64,000 nucleotides of DNA. Origin: Cepaea nemoralis (lineage: Eukaryota > Mollusca > Gastropoda > Stylommatophora > Helicidae). Below the pieces are notes generated by a model, which saw nothing but the letters and a program-made list of their open reading frames with translations, was not told the DNA's origin and ran no database searches. The position numbers were made by a program, and so were the translations under genes. Shown here in pieces: positions 22,331-33,689 of this stretch. Each line of letters opens with the position of its first letter. The stretch's first letter is position 1. The stretch covers positions 1 to 64,000 of the forward strand of contig JACEFZ010013563.1 of assembly GCA_014155875.1 (NCBI GenBank). Reading direction: 5' to 3'.

Positions 22331-22650
22331 AGCGCATACTGCATGATTAGTGTGTCAGGTCTTTGTCAGATATGACTGAGCTACCGTATGACAGTAGACG
22401 GTACTACCTGCCTTCTTTTGGCGCCGAATCTTGGGCGGCGCTTACCAAACCCGACACCCAATATTGTGCCGACGGCTTCGGGCGGAAGAGCACTATTGGG
22501 AGGGTACAAGCCTTATCCTTGTGCGAAGAAACGCAACGTAGAGCAAAATGTCAAGGCAGGGTAGACCAGGCCCTAAGCCTTGGTTGGCAGCTGGTCTAGG
22601 ATCGAAGCTCCGACATGCGAACAATTAGAGCTTCTGAAGCTTGTCTTGTT
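22331..22650 (+). other. GC-richer block of unknown origin
   Basis: A 237-bp open frame (22363-22599) encodes 78 residues (FGAESWAALTKPDTQYCADG, EETQRRAKCQGRVDQAL). I do not recognise the protein. Composition is less AT-rich than the surroundings. It may be a piece of a repeat with no other copy in the window. Confidence 0.3.
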
Positions 22651-22654
22651 CCAG

Positions 22655-22925
22655 ATGTAATGAAGAGACAAATAAAAATTGTAAATTGATTAGAGAAATT
22701 AGACGTAGACAGTCAACATTTTTGGTCACGTTATGTGAAGAAATAAATTGAAGAACACTCGGACAACTAGCAAGATTGAAGGGAAAAGAACAAGGGAAAG
22801 GCAGAGAAGATTATACCTGGATGGCTTGACCCCGTGGCATGGACGAGACAAGAACACTGAGGTGATCCACCACTCTGGTGATCGTGTGAGATGGCGAGAC
22901 ATGGCCAGATCAAGTGCAGATAAGT
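22655..22925 (+). pseudogene. LINE-A copy 4, C-terminal scrap
   Basis: Nucleotide-level match to the LINE-A 3' region: LIREIRRRQSTF, then in other frames KGKEQGK..RED, WLDPVAWTRQEH and a decayed end at MARHGQIK. Several indels; no tail or target-site duplication seen. Confidence 0.7.
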
Positions 22926-23015
22926 CAGTCTACCCTAAATCACTGTCGTCATACAAGAACAGATACTACACTTTGAACTTAGCCAAAATACCTTGAAACA
23001 ATTCAAACTGCTGCA

Positions 23016-23125
23016 ATGATGTACAGATCAGATAGAAACAGAAGAAGAGGCCGACCACGTAAACGTTGGACGGAGGGAATAGCAGAGTCCATGGGAATAT
23101 CGATACATGAAGCTGTATCGATACA
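23016..23125 (+). pseudogene. C-terminal scrap of an unassigned LINE
   Basis: DRNRRRGRPRKRWTEGIAES is the RGRPRKRW tail common to several endonuclease-RT LINEs (compare GRPRRRWRDN in LINE-E at 37614). Only about 100 bp remain. Confidence 0.5.
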
Positions 23126-23479
23126 TACAAAGTGCTGTATATTTAGCATTTTGGCCTTTTACAGGCCGGACAAAAATTCTGTAACTCTTAAGAAATAGAC
23201 TGAAAGTGAAACAATAAGACATTCAATATAAATTACAATATTGAGGAGAAATAAGAAAATGCTTTATAAAATTATCAAATTTCTAAAATAAAGCCTTTAA
23301 TTTTACACAAACTTTAAAGATCACTAAAATTGTTACATTGAAATTATGGAAAAGTTAAATGAACTGAATGTCAAACTTCAAAGCAATGGTGTGTTTGCAC
23401 ATGGATTGCATGTACATATAAAATCCTTTCAGGCAAAACTCTCACTGTTCTAAAGACAAGCAAGTGAAAAATGATTATG

Positions 23480-23995
23480 TCACTTCCCTTTGCTGAAACA
23501 AAAAACCATTTCTGTAATAAACGAATGTCCACTATCACCAATCATAAATGTACTCACACTAGAACCACTCCTAGAAGCAATTAGTGAGGACACCAACATT
23601 AAAGGAACATTCATACATGAGTCTGGAGAGCGGAAACTAATTGCTTATGCAGATGACACCGCTTTCTCCCCTACAACATATATATATCCATAGTAAATAT
23701 ACTCCACAACTTCAGACAGTTTGGTGAAGAAATTGGGGCCAAAATACACATACAGAAATTAAACTAACGGGTATGGAAAAGTGGAAGAATAAAGTGGATC
23801 CCCCCTGGATCTAACAGTCACAGACCACATAAAAGAATATGGGATCACATTTAGAAAAACACACACAGAAACATGACATTCACTGGCTAAATAAATTATA
23901 TACATTCTATCAGCTACAAATACAAGATGTCAACAAATTTTGGGAGTAGTGCAGTTGTAAGAAAATTTCATCATTCCTAACACATCCACAATTGT
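23480..23995 (+). pseudogene. LINE-B RT fragment with YADD box
   Basis: NECPLSPIINVLTLEPLLEA then DTNIKGTFIHESGERKLIAY-ADD: the GCPLSP..LEPL..AI..NIKG and YADD blocks are characteristic of L1/Tx1-group RTs. It continues, with frameshifts, through the region homologous to 2099-2584 (QFGEEIGAKIHIQK) and the KTS(T)-like block to about 23990. This is the only stretch where the LINE-B active site is visible. Confidence 0.82.
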
Positions 23996-24030
23996 AATAG
24001 TGGGAATGGACATAAGAACATAACACTTAT

Positions 24031-26075
24031 TTCAAGGGACACGCGGTCTGCATGGCTGAATGGATAAGAACATGTGTTGTTAAACATCCTGTGCGCTGAT
24101 GTCATGGTTAGGGCTTCAACTCTTACACTGGACAGTTGGACTAAAATGTTGACCTCTCGTCTTTGATGGGGGACGTAAATTACAAGTACCTCTGAAGTCG
24201 GAGTGGGTTAGCCTGAAGGCGAAGGACACTGATAATAAGGAAAGCTATTCCACACGGAAAATTATGTCCATCACTACTAGAAGTATTGTGTATGGGCTAC
24301 GCTTGCGTTCAAAAGCGAGCGAGAGGAAAAACAATTTTCAAGGGACATTACTTAAAGTAAGATTAATGTGCTTTTTGATTTAAATAACTGTTTTTATATT
24401 TATATATATATATATATTTATATTTTTGTATACTTTTCTATATAAATTAACAACGGTTAAATGCAGCATAAAATATTAGAGAATAATTTAATTATCTTCC
24501 AAGATTATATAACAATAATGGTGTTATTTTAATGTGGAAAAATGTTTAAAGCCATACATTTCATAATATCATAAATGTATATGTATGTAATTGTTTCATG
24601 TGGTATAACACTTAACACTAACAAACGTCAACGCTCTATGATATACATAAACAAGAAACACGCATCACCTTGGAAATATACGTACAATTTTTTTAAAATT
24701 CGCATATCCTTTACAGGACATCGCTGTCAACATCAGCATCTTTGAGCTGTCTGTTGATTTCTTGGCAAGATTACTCTCAGTAGTTTGCCATTGCTTTCTG
24801 AGCGGCCGGCTCAGTTATCCCGCAAGTCACCAGAGGGGGTAGAACCACTTCCAGTTCTCGCCCGCCACGAGACTCTGCGTGATAAACGGGTTTACGGAGA
24901 AAGTAGTGTAGCCCCTCGGCCAGAGAGACCGGCATACGTACATTGCTTTGTATAAAATAAACGTTTGAAAAAACAATTCTCGGTCTTTTGGCTAAGATTA
25001 CCGTTCTTTACCCCATTGAACAACTGTAATTTCCGATTAAATTTTCCCTCTGTGGTCACGAGTGCTCACTACAAACTGTATTACAGATTTTCTCGGTTAC
25101 AGATTATTCAAACACATCAGTGATATTAATTTTGTGGCGGTAATTTTGATTGTTTTCACCATGTGTAGATCTGGATTAAAGATTTTCTCTGTCAAGAAGA
25201 AAACAAAACACAATGTAAAAGGCCACAACCACCTTAACATTAATAGCTTGTGTGAGTACAGGCTTCTCCTGATAAAGGAGAACCGCTTTTGGACAACAAT
25301 CACCTTCAAATAAGAGCGCAAATCCCATATGCACTGTCACAACTAGTCGGCTCCGTGGCGAAAGAATCACGGACACAGTTGTAATCCCGCAATCACGCGT
25401 TCGACATAGAGCTGCGGGCGATTTGGCAGTAGACCGCCTTGCTTTCCTTTTTTACGAAAATGGTATGGGTGCCGGTTGATTAGAAAGCAATGGCAAACTA
25501 CTAAACGTAAACTTGCCAAAAGATCACAACTGCAACAATAAAAAATATGTTGGTGCTGACTGAGACGTCCTGTAAAGGATATGCAACTAACTGTCACAAC
25601 CACGGTTCACATACTCTCGATACAGAGTTGACACACTCTTTGGCAACATTGTGAATTCGCATTGTTGGAAGCATATTGTCTGACGTGTCATTTTACGCTA
25701 TTTAAATACCGGATTAGCCATTATATTTTAACTGAATTTTCAAGGACATACTGTGCGTGTTTCTCTGGAATTGATTTTTTTTTTTTTGATTTTTTTTTTG
25801 CGCCCGCTCGCTTTGGATTCAAGCGTAGTCCATACATAGTGTGATGGTCATAATTTTGCCTGTGAATTAGCTTCCCTATTAGCAGTATCCCTCGTCATTT
25901 GGCGAACCCACTCCGACTTCAGTGGTACTTGTAATTTACGTCCCCAAGTCAAGGACGACAGGTCAACATTTTAGTCCAGCTGAGCGATGTAGGGGTTGAA
26001 CCGCTTACCTCGGCATCAGCACAACGGATGTTTAAGAACGCGTGTTCTTACCCATTTGACCATGCGGAACTGTGA
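24031..26075. mobile_element. FB element copy 2: foldback with tRNA-like ends
   Basis: Best-preserved copy. Left arm 24031 to about 24830, right arm about 25440-26075 in inverted orientation. Matching blocks inward from each end: the tRNA-like head (gcatggctgaatggataaga / catttgaccatgcgg on the other strand), gacctctcgtctttga, ggacgtaaattacaagtacc, gaagtcggagtgggtt, agcgagcgag, gcatatcctttacaggac and gtttgccattgctttct. The central part (24830-25440) has a U2-like 24-mer and a stretch shared with copy 3. No transposase. LINE-B ORF1 follows immediately. Confidence 0.72.
24977..25000 (+). other. U2 snRNA-like 24-mer inside FB copy 2
   Basis: TTCTCGGTCTTTTGGCTAAG ATTA differs from the conserved metazoan U2 5' segment (TTCTCGGCCTTTTGGCTAAG ATCA) at two positions. 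Homology stops there, so it is not a U2 gene. FB copy 3 has the same with one extra T at 59106-59130. The minus strand could instead be read as half of a tRNA D-arm (GGGGTAGAGCAC). Confidence 0.5.
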
Positions 26076-26145
26076 ATTGATATTCTAAAAGAAATTGTTA
26101 GTTTTTCTTTGGAATTATTTTTACCGAAAACAACAAATTATTGAA

Positions 26146-26435
26146 ATGAATTCAAATATCACTACATTTGTCGTTCCAAGGGACCACTACCAAGTTAAGC
26201 AACTCCACCAGCCTGGTACTGTAGTTTGCTCTTTTAATGACCCTGGGGCTGCGGAGAAATCGACACCAGCTTTTATTGTTAGTGTCTTAAATGGTCCAGG
26301 GGGTGTGCCTTCTGAGGGAATCATCACCCTGTAATAGGTTCAAGGTTCCCAATGGGTGGTACTTTCACCTGTCAACAGAGGAGCAGAAAAAGCCGTGTAT
26401 GACAAGTTACACAGTAAAATGTTCTCTTTACCATG

Positions 26436-26523
<88 letters not shown>

Positions 26524-27231
26524 TAGACAATCTAGAGAAAGAACGAGACATACTGACCATACACTTGTTGCCTGTCACGATTACTCCTGAAGGAGTCAAT
26601 AATCTGGTGCACAGTGTTACAGGGGATGACAAGGCTGAAGTCTTCAGGCTAAAAATGGGTCTGGCAAGTGGGGTGAACTCAGCAACCCAAAAAGGAAGTG
26701 CCTCATTACATACGGATCTACACACCTGGGGTTACTAACAATAATCACAGCGTATTGATAACGATGCCGGGGAGAATGGCCAATTGCCCTACGTGTGGTC
26801 AAGATAACCACTGGGCAAATAAATGTCCTAGCAAAAGACCACCGATAACACCAGCAGCGGCAGCAACAGCAGTAGGTGTACAAAGTCAAGAAGATTTCTC
26901 CCCTCTCGTGCGAGAAGTTCCTCCACGTTAAAAAAACGTAACTGACACCAACATAAAATAGTCAAATCAGCAACATCAAGAAACATACAAGAAAACAATC
27001 CAAAAAATAAAGACAGGCGGTTTTCAAATCGTCAGCAATCCAAAGAAGAGAAAACGGGCAGACAGAAGACTAATGCAGTCACTAGACAGTTTAGACACTG
27101 TCACAGACGATCTTTCACCAACTAAATCCATACCGGAAAAGAAAGAAAGTACCAAAGACATTACAGAAGATCACAAGACAAACGAAATCGAACAAGAAGA
27201 ACAAGAGGATAAACAAGTACAAGACGAATAA
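26146..27231 (+). pseudogene. LINE-B copy 2 ORF1 with CCHC zinc knuckle
   Basis: From ATG 26146: MNSNITTFVVPRDHYQVKQL, then [17 protein letters not shown], then after frame loss and an expanded (AT)n a basic middle region; CPTCGQDNHWANKCP at about 26785-26830 is a textbook CCHC knuckle (C-x2-C-x4-H-x4-C), followed by KRPPITPA and QEDFSPLVREVPPR. The tail (SLDSLDTVTDDLSPTKSIPE ... EQEEQEDKQVQDE) ends at TAA 27229-27231. Probably the RNA-binding ORF1 of an L1/Tx1-type LINE. Broken by stops near 26334, 26738 and 26931. It supplies the empty-site reference for four insertions elsewhere in the window. Confidence 0.82.
26438..26520 (+). repeat. (AT)n microsatellite
   Basis: About 40 TA units inside ORF1. 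LINE-B copy 1 has a short unexpanded atagacatatcac at the same position (near 10395), so the expansion arose after insertion. Confidence 0.97.
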
Positions 27232-27392
27232 GACATACACAGCCCAAAATACATTCTCTTCGAGGACACCGTCGCAAGTGACAAGAACGAGGATTAAGAT
27301 GATCCTCTTGTATAAACATTTGTTACTGGAAGTATTGCTAGTCTAGACGTGTCCATCTTGGACAACGACTTGCTGTGCGAATTGATCTAGTG

Positions 27393-29834
27393 CAGAGGTT
27401 CCTAAACCACGGCCCGTGGGCCATTTGTGGCCCGCCATCTGTCAGAAAGTGGCACGCGAGACTTCGTTTTTTAATATAATATATTTTAATAATTTCAAAA
27501 ATGCACTCGGAGCGCCCCTCAGCGTGCGATAACTTTCTCTGCTCGTGGTTGTTATGCCAGATATTATCGAATACGCCTATTCAGTTCACAACGAAACGTT
27601 ATGAGATTCCCATATCCCAGCCTTGTCGACCAATCAGAGTGCGCAAGGGGTCATGTTGTCGTCTGTTACAACTGTTTAGTAGAGCCGGTAGTATTGTGTT
27701 GAAATCATATTTTTTTACAAATAACAAATTACCGTTAAAACCTATAAATATGAGTGTGGAAAATTTAAAATCAAACAATGGTAAAAGAGAAAATTTGAAG
27801 ACGTTGTTTGTCGTGAATTCAGCGAAGATTGGACGGAGACATTTATGTTTATGTCTAGACGCAGTGGTAAACCAGTTTGCTTAATCTGCGGATTTTGTGT
27901 TTCTGTTACCAAAAATATTTTATCTGTAACGATACTTCACGACCACACATTCAAACATAAATCCTCAATATCCGATCAATTCAAAGTTAAGACAAGATTT
28001 CATAGCTAGAAATGAAAGTTCTCTGACCAGGCAGCAGTCATTTTTACCAAGGCTAACGAACAAAACAAGAGTGCTGTTGTTGCTTCGTACTAAGTCGCTC
28101 TTCTGTTGGCTCGCGAAAAGAAGCAGTTAACCGATGCAGAAGAAATAATCAAGCCTTCCCTTAAAATTGCTGCTAGAATACTTCGCTATAAAAAGTGTGA
28201 AACAAAATTTCATCAGATTCCTTTGTCTAATAATACTATGGCCAGGCGTGTTGAAGAATTAGTCAACGATGTTCATCGTCAAGTAACAACACATATCAAA
28301 AATTGTAAATTTTTTCATTGGGAATGGATGAATCCACTGACATTTCTGACACAGCTCAGGTAGCAGTTTTTGTTCAAGCAATAAACGATAATTTTTGAAG
28401 TCATTGAAGAACTTCTAGGACTTGAATCGATGCATGCAACCACCAAAAGGACTTATCTGTTTGAAAATCTGAAGTTGTGTGTAAGGAAAACCAACACTTA
28501 ATGGACCAAATTTGACAGTGTATGCATCGACGCTGCTCCGGCTTTGACGGGTAAAAACGCTGGATGTCTAGCATTATTGGAACATATTCATGGTCGCACT
28601 ATATTAAAATATCATTGTACTATTCACCAAGAAGGTCTAAGTAAGGCACTGAACAGGCTTAAGTTCGGACGGTTTCTAACAGACCTGAACGAGGAATATG
28701 GTGAGCAACTGTAACATTTTGATGTCAGATGGCAATCTAAAGAGAAAGTTCTGTCACGTTTCTGAGCATTGAAAAAAAAATAGTGTCTATCTATTTCTGT
28801 CTGAAATAAATGAATTGCCTACAGAACGGGAATGTCTGCTGTACGATGACTGGCTTAATGACCTGGAATTTTTGGTGGACATCACGTCTCATTTAAGCTC
28901 TTTAAATGCGAGGATCCGGGGGTGGGGGGATGGGGGACTATTCACAAATTGGTGAGATGACATTTCTTCATTTAAAATAAGACTATGACTGTTTATCGGA
29001 CAGCTGACTGAAGGGACTTTAGAGGCGTTTCCAACTCTGAATACGCTTGTGGTGGAAAAGAAATGTGACTTGTTAAGCACAAATTAAAAGTTGAAAGTCT
29101 TCTGGATATCTTTCAGTCAAGATTTCAAGAGTTCACAATAGAGGATGATAATGTTGCCATCTCCATAAATCCGTTCGTGTTTCCTGATGCCAAGCTCTGT
29201 CAATTACAGCAAAACCTTCAGCACGAATTAATTGATTTGAAAGGCAATTCTGCACTGAGATTTAAATTTCTGGAGCTGCCTGCTTCATCTTCAGCTGTTC
29301 ATATGATTTCATTCTGGCGACTATTCCTTGTCGAACAATTTGAACACTATCGTTCATACGCCCAGAGATACGTTTGTCGTTTTGGTTCGACTTACAGATG
29401 CGAGCAGTCATTTTCCGCAATGATCGTTATTAAAAAAGAAAAACAAGCAACATTCCAGACTCCCCGAATGTAACCTAGCTGCGCTTATGATTTTGGGCAA
29501 GACAGATTTGTCTCCAGACATTTATAAACTTGCATCTAAACTTAAGTAACTTGTTATGAAGAACAGTTACCAAATTGTAAATTAATTACATTAATATCGA
29601 TTTTAGGAACTGAATAAAAATTTATTGTTAAATGAACTTTTGATTTGAAACCAAAAAATGACCGAAGTGTAGTACTGACACCGACTGCCTTCAAAGTTTT
29701 AGAATTTTGTTGACGTAAGTTAAGAAAGGTAAGAATGATATTGTGCGACTTTTATAATGTTATAACTTTGTGGCCCGCTTAACTACCGAAAATAATAGAT
29801 GTGGCCTTCTGCTTAAAAAGATTGGGGACTACTG
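27393..29834 (+). mobile_element. hAT DNA transposon 2, full length, decayed
   Basis: Begins CAGAGGTTCCTAAACCACGG and ends GATTGGGGACTACTG, imperfect hAT TIRs; an exact 8-bp duplication atctagtg flanks it at 27385-27392 and 29835-29842. LINE-B copy 1 has the empty site at about 15310-15318. Coding remains, spread over frames, are of the SCAND3/ZBED type: LTGKNAGCLALLEHIHGRTI, KYHCTIHQEGLSKALNR, LSEINELPTERECL and a C-terminal dimerisation block (NLAALMILGKTDLSPDIYKL). Many frameshifts, clearly inactive. Confidence 0.9.
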
Positions 29835-29842
29835 ATCTAGTG

Positions 29843-30245
29843 GTATGTGTACACAATTACAAACGATCATCACACTGATATACAAACACAAACCAGACTT
29901 TATACTACTACAAGAAACAAACATATATTCAGAAATATTCGCATAACAAATCACCATACAGCTACATCTCAGACACTCGTGCTTTAGTTTAGGCATACAC
30001 ACAATCGGGTCCGGTACAGCTATACTGCAGACATCAGACAGGTGGGATATTATTAGAACACAGTATGTGAGTCAGGAACCGGTAGCTATTAATTTCCTGT
30101 GTAGTAATGATGACCCGTTGTTGATTCCTTGGTGTTATGTTGGATTCAGTTGTGAAGAGCCCCGCATGTCTGCAAAGTCTCTTGATGGGGTGTTATTATT
30201 AAATGTGATGTCTAGAGGATATGTTGTGGCAGGTGCTGTGACTGT
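29843..30245 (+). pseudogene. LINE-B copy 2 ORF2 endonuclease start
   Basis: Resumes LINE-B right of the hAT. TLIYKHKPDFILLQETNI matches the first APE endonuclease block; later blocks GSGTAILQTSDRWDIIRTQY and VAINFLCSNDDPLLIPWCYV are in other frames. The last 140 bp (SRGYVVAGAVTVTT) are shared only with 40722-40867 and I do not recognise them. Contains the empty site for the solo LTR (gtaatgatga at 30104). Confidence 0.7.
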
Positions 30246-30247
30246 GA

Positions 30248-30323
<76 letters not shown>
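30246..30323 (+). repeat. (CT)n microsatellite
   Basis: About 38 CT units directly after the LINE-B fragment. The duplicated region has a longer, interrupted version at 40868-40988, but the sequences beyond the two arrays differ. Confidence 0.98.
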
Positions 30324-30324
<1 letters not shown>

Positions 30325-30445
30325 AAATGATCCCTGTAGGAAACAAGAGACAGGCATAGTAGCCTATGTTTCTAATTTACTAAATACTCACCGTAGGCTA
30401 GACCTTGAAACTTGCGAAATAGAAAGTATTTTGTATAGAATATTC
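30325..30445 (+). pseudogene. LINE endonuclease scrap
   Basis: KQETGIVAYVSNLLNTHRRL then DLETCEIESILYRI resembles the 'GGGIVAYV...RRLDLE...VESIWVEI' block of APE-type LINE endonucleases. Only about 40 residues; which family it comes from is unclear. Confidence 0.55.
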
Positions 30446-30600
30446 TAGTTTGTATTTCTTCCCTTATGATGTTGGAGCAGTTGAAGATTGTACCCTTGTA
30501 TTTGTATGTTTCCGTTCTTTTAATGGTCATATTATCTATTTGTATGTGGCCAGAGTTTTTAGCCATTCCGTCTCTTGAAATTACCATACATTCTGTCTTA
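30446..30600 (-). pseudogene. LINE-E scrap fused to Gypsy-G copy 2
   Basis: CMVISRDGMAKNSGHIQIDN then MTIKRTETYKYKGTIFNCSN matches LINE-E at 37065-37195. It is joined in frame to the Gypsy-G RT at ISEGKTE, where LINE-E has QDKTE, so the joint uses short shared sequence. Confidence 0.8.
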
Positions 30601-31240
30601 CCTTCTGAAATTCTATGACCTAAGAAGTCGATCTGTCTATAAGCTATTTCAACCTTGGAAGGTTTGACAGTTAGTCCAAAAGTAAGAATTTGATTGAAGA
30701 CTTGTCGGAGTGTTTCTAAATGATAAGTCATGTCTGTAGAATGGACACAGATATCACCTATATAAGACTGTACATCCTTGATGCCATGTAATAAGAGTCT
30801 GGTTAATCTAACAAATGTGGCAGGTGCGTTTTTTAAGCCAAAAGGAAGATATCTCCATTCATATAACCCCAACGGTGTTGAAAATGCGGTTATATGCATT
30901 GAAGAGGGAGATAATGGTATCTGCCAATATCCTTTCGTCAAATCAAGTTTAGAAAAAATGGATGATTTGGACATATTTAAAATAAGGTCTTCACAACTGT
31001 ACATCGGTTCCGCGTCCGTCGTTGTTACTACGTTGACTTTCCTGTAATCTATGCATAAGCGGATGGTTTGGTCCTTTTTCTTCACGAGGACGATTGGTGA
31101 AGAGTACTCGGGCATAGATTTTTGGATTATTTTGTTTCGTTCTCAGTCCAATATTTCCTTGTCAAGATTTGACCTATAATGTAGTGGAATGGAGTATGGT
31201 CTACACTTGATATGTGTTAAATCTGTCAAGATGATAGAGT
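30600..31240 (-). pseudogene. Gypsy-G copy 2 reverse transcriptase (partial)
   Basis: Ty3/Gypsy RT blocks in order: YSSPIVLVKKKDQTIRLCID-YRKVN, IFSKLDLTKGYWQIPLS (motif A Asp), FSTPLGLYEWRYLPFGLKNA-PATF (motif B), and SYIGDICVHS at the active site, where the usual YIDD has become YIGD, so one catalytic Asp is lost. Then HLETLRQVFNQI and IDFLGHRISEGKTE. The N-terminal part before MPEYSS (31115) is in a different frame (DLDVLTK, then a stop). Domain ends at the LINE-E joint; no RNase H. Confidence 0.92.
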
Positions 31241-31243
31241 GCG

Positions 31244-33265
31244 TTATTTTGTCAGTACGTCCAGGTCGGTTTGAGGTTTATAGTCGTTAAGAAGAGACAG
31301 AATGTCTTGTCGTTGCTGTTGTGTCACAGTGTCGGAGATTTTTATGTCCTGTACTGTACCGTTGTCGTTTGTGATAGGTACAGGAATTTCAATGTTGTCT
31401 ATGTCAGTCTGATTTATTACTGATGCTACTGTTTGTAGATTGTCCTCAATGTCACTGTGGTTATCGTCAAGGAGAATTGTTGCTAATGTGCCGTTGACTT
31501 CGTCGTCTTCGTCGTCAAGAAAAATTGTCGCTAATGTGAAATTGTCTTCTTTGTCTTCATTGTCAAGAGAATGTGTCGTTAACGTAGAATTGTCTAGGTT
31601 CTTGTTTGTATTAGTGTCGTTCAGAAGTCTGGTTGAAGCTGTGGTTTCGTTTTGGTTGTCGTTCTTGTCAGTCTGGTTATTGTCCCCTGTTCTCTCTGTC
31701 TGGTTGTCCATGTCACTGTCGTTTCTGGAATAATACGGTTTTAACATGTTTACATGGAAAATTTTCAATTTGCCATTTAAAGAAATTTCGTAATCAACTT
31801 CCGAAATTCTTCTGGTAACTCTAAATGGTCCTTGCCAAGAGGTTGATAGTAAATCTCTCTTGTCAGGTAATAATAACAACACCTCTTGGTTGGGTTGTAG
31901 TACAATAGTTCTTGCACCCTTATTGGCGTATTGCCTGTATATAAAACCTTTCTCCTGTAAAGATGTTCTGGCAATTATACAGGATCTGATGATTTTGTCT
32001 CTGGTGTTAGTGACTAAATCATAGGTGGAAACTGGTAATTGGGTGTTTACGGGTTGTGATATAATATCTCTGTAAATAGAGAGAGGTCCTCTTGGATTTG
32101 CTCCATATATTAATTCAAAGGGAGAGAACCCAGTGCTCGAATGCGGCACTTCTCTATAAGCGAACAGCACCCTTGGGAGAAGTGTATCCCAATCGGCTGG
32201 ATTTTCAGCTGTCACTTTTGCTAACATATGTTTTAAGGTCCCCGTTTACTTTTCGCAAATTCCATTCGCGGATGGTCTGTAGGGGCTTGTAAAACATTGT
32301 TTTATGCCGAGTAACTTAGTTACCGATTGAGTGGCATTAGAGATGAATTGTGTCCCTCTATCCGATATTATTTTCTCCGGAAAGCCAAAACGGGAGAATA
32401 TTTGTAAAAATACATCCGTCACATCTTTAGAGGAGATTGATTTTAAAGGAATCATTTCTGCCCACCTTGAACAAAGATCAACGAGTGTAAAAATGTAACG
32501 ATTTCCTCTGTTTGAAATGTGGTTTAAAGGTCCCACTAAATCAACTGCAACTATTTGAAATGGTCTTGAGGCAGTTGTGGTTGATTGAACTTCTGCAGTA
32601 GGGTTCTTCCCCTTTTTAATTAATTTCTGACAAATGTCACAGGATTTACAATAGTTTTTTATGTGCTGACAAAGTTTAGGCCAATAAAATTGGCTCAGGA
32701 CTCTGGCCCTGGTTTTTTCGTATCCCATGTGACCACCGAAAGGTGAGTCGTGGGCCATGTGAAGCACTTTATCACGATGTATCTTAGGTAATACCACTTG
32801 CTGTATTGTGGTTTGATTTCTGGTATATAACCTGGTTAAAATATTGTTATTTAGTGTGAAAGTCCAAGAAGCGTTTTTCGTCAATTTTGGTTTTAATCCT
32901 ACCAGTCGGAAATAATTCGAAAGAGTTGGATCAGTTTTCTGTTCTTGGATAAATTCAGTGGTGGTAATTTCGGGTGAAATAATTTGTAGCGACTCGTGAA
33001 GTTGTTCGTCGTGGGTTTTGTGAGTCATTTGTCTGGTCACTACGTTGGCGTCTTCTGTCTGTTGTTGCACATTAACAGGTTCACAGTTTTGTTCTTTGAT
33101 GGCATCCTCAATTCGAGGTTTTATGCTGGTGGTGTAATTGAAAGATTCAACCGCCCCTGTGTTGTGCACCTCTGTGAATTCGTTTGGAATTCCGTCATTG
33201 GTGGTCTCCCTTTGTGCTTTTGGCAGTTGGAGATATAAAATTGTGTTCTTTTGTTCTGGGATCAC
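31244..33265 (-). pseudogene. Gypsy-G copy 2 integrase and linkers
   Basis: 33265-32246 has a spacer, then an H2C2 zinc-binding domain (HMAHDSPFGGHMGYEKTR ... CKSCDICQ) and the catalytic core: VAVDLVG (first Asp), IISDRGTQFIS (second Asp), SPYRPSANGICE (Glu, second-last residue before the stop). A stop or frameshift at about 32240 precedes 32227-31244: DWDTLLPRVLFAYREVPHSS, the FSPFELIYG block, WQGPFRVTRRISEVDYEI and KIFHVNMLKPYYSR, a GPY/F module. A Ser/Asn/Asp-rich repeat (NGTLATILLDD units) then leads to the RT. All DDE residues are present, but the frame break makes it a pseudogene. Confidence 0.92.
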
Positions 33266-33269
33266 TGCT

Positions 33270-33677
33270 TTATGTTTGGATGCAGTTTTTTCGTTCCCAT
33301 TCTTTGATATCTTCTTCAGAACAGTATTTTATGTTGGGAAGAATCCCGAGAATAATGTCCGCGCACGGGTTTTCTAATACCGCGCACAGCACTTGTCCTG
33401 ACACAAAAGGTGTTTGAATTTCGGCCAGTGCCAGCGGGTATCTTTCGATGGTACCTGCAAATGTGCGACATGTCACATAGTTGTGTGTGTAGTCTCTGTC
33501 ATTAATTAAAGTCTTTTTAATGCCAACCAGAGTCGCTCCGCTATCGCGCATGACTGAGCAAAGTTTGTTATTTACAATAACTTTTACAAATTTTAACTTG
33601 CCTTTTGACGCTAAGGCTGCGTTGGCCATTTCGTTGGATATAGGAATTGTATGGCCACATTCAAGGGGGGTATCCAA
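33270..33677 (-). pseudogene. Gypsy-G copy 2 protease
   Basis: Open reading of 135 residues: ECGHTIPISNEMANAALASK, KVIVNNKLCSVMRDSGATLV (retropepsin DSGA), then CRTFAGTIERYPLALAEIQT, FVSGQVLCAVLENPCADIIL and GILPNI. This is the best-preserved protease in the window and lies directly after gag and before the integrase. It is cut from gag by a frame change near 33660. Confidence 0.9.
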
Positions 33678-33689
33678 CTGGAACTTTTT

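Noticed and set aside
24977..25000. U2 snRNA gene
   Set aside because: Only 24 bases match; branch-recognition and Sm regions are absent.
30372..31115. Single 247-residue RT protein
   Set aside because: The frame is continuous but its last third is LINE-E sequence, so it is a chimera and not a real gene product.
31440..31733. Ser-rich plus-strand open frame
   Set aside because: Antisense of the Asp/Asn-rich linker between integrase and RT of Gypsy-G.
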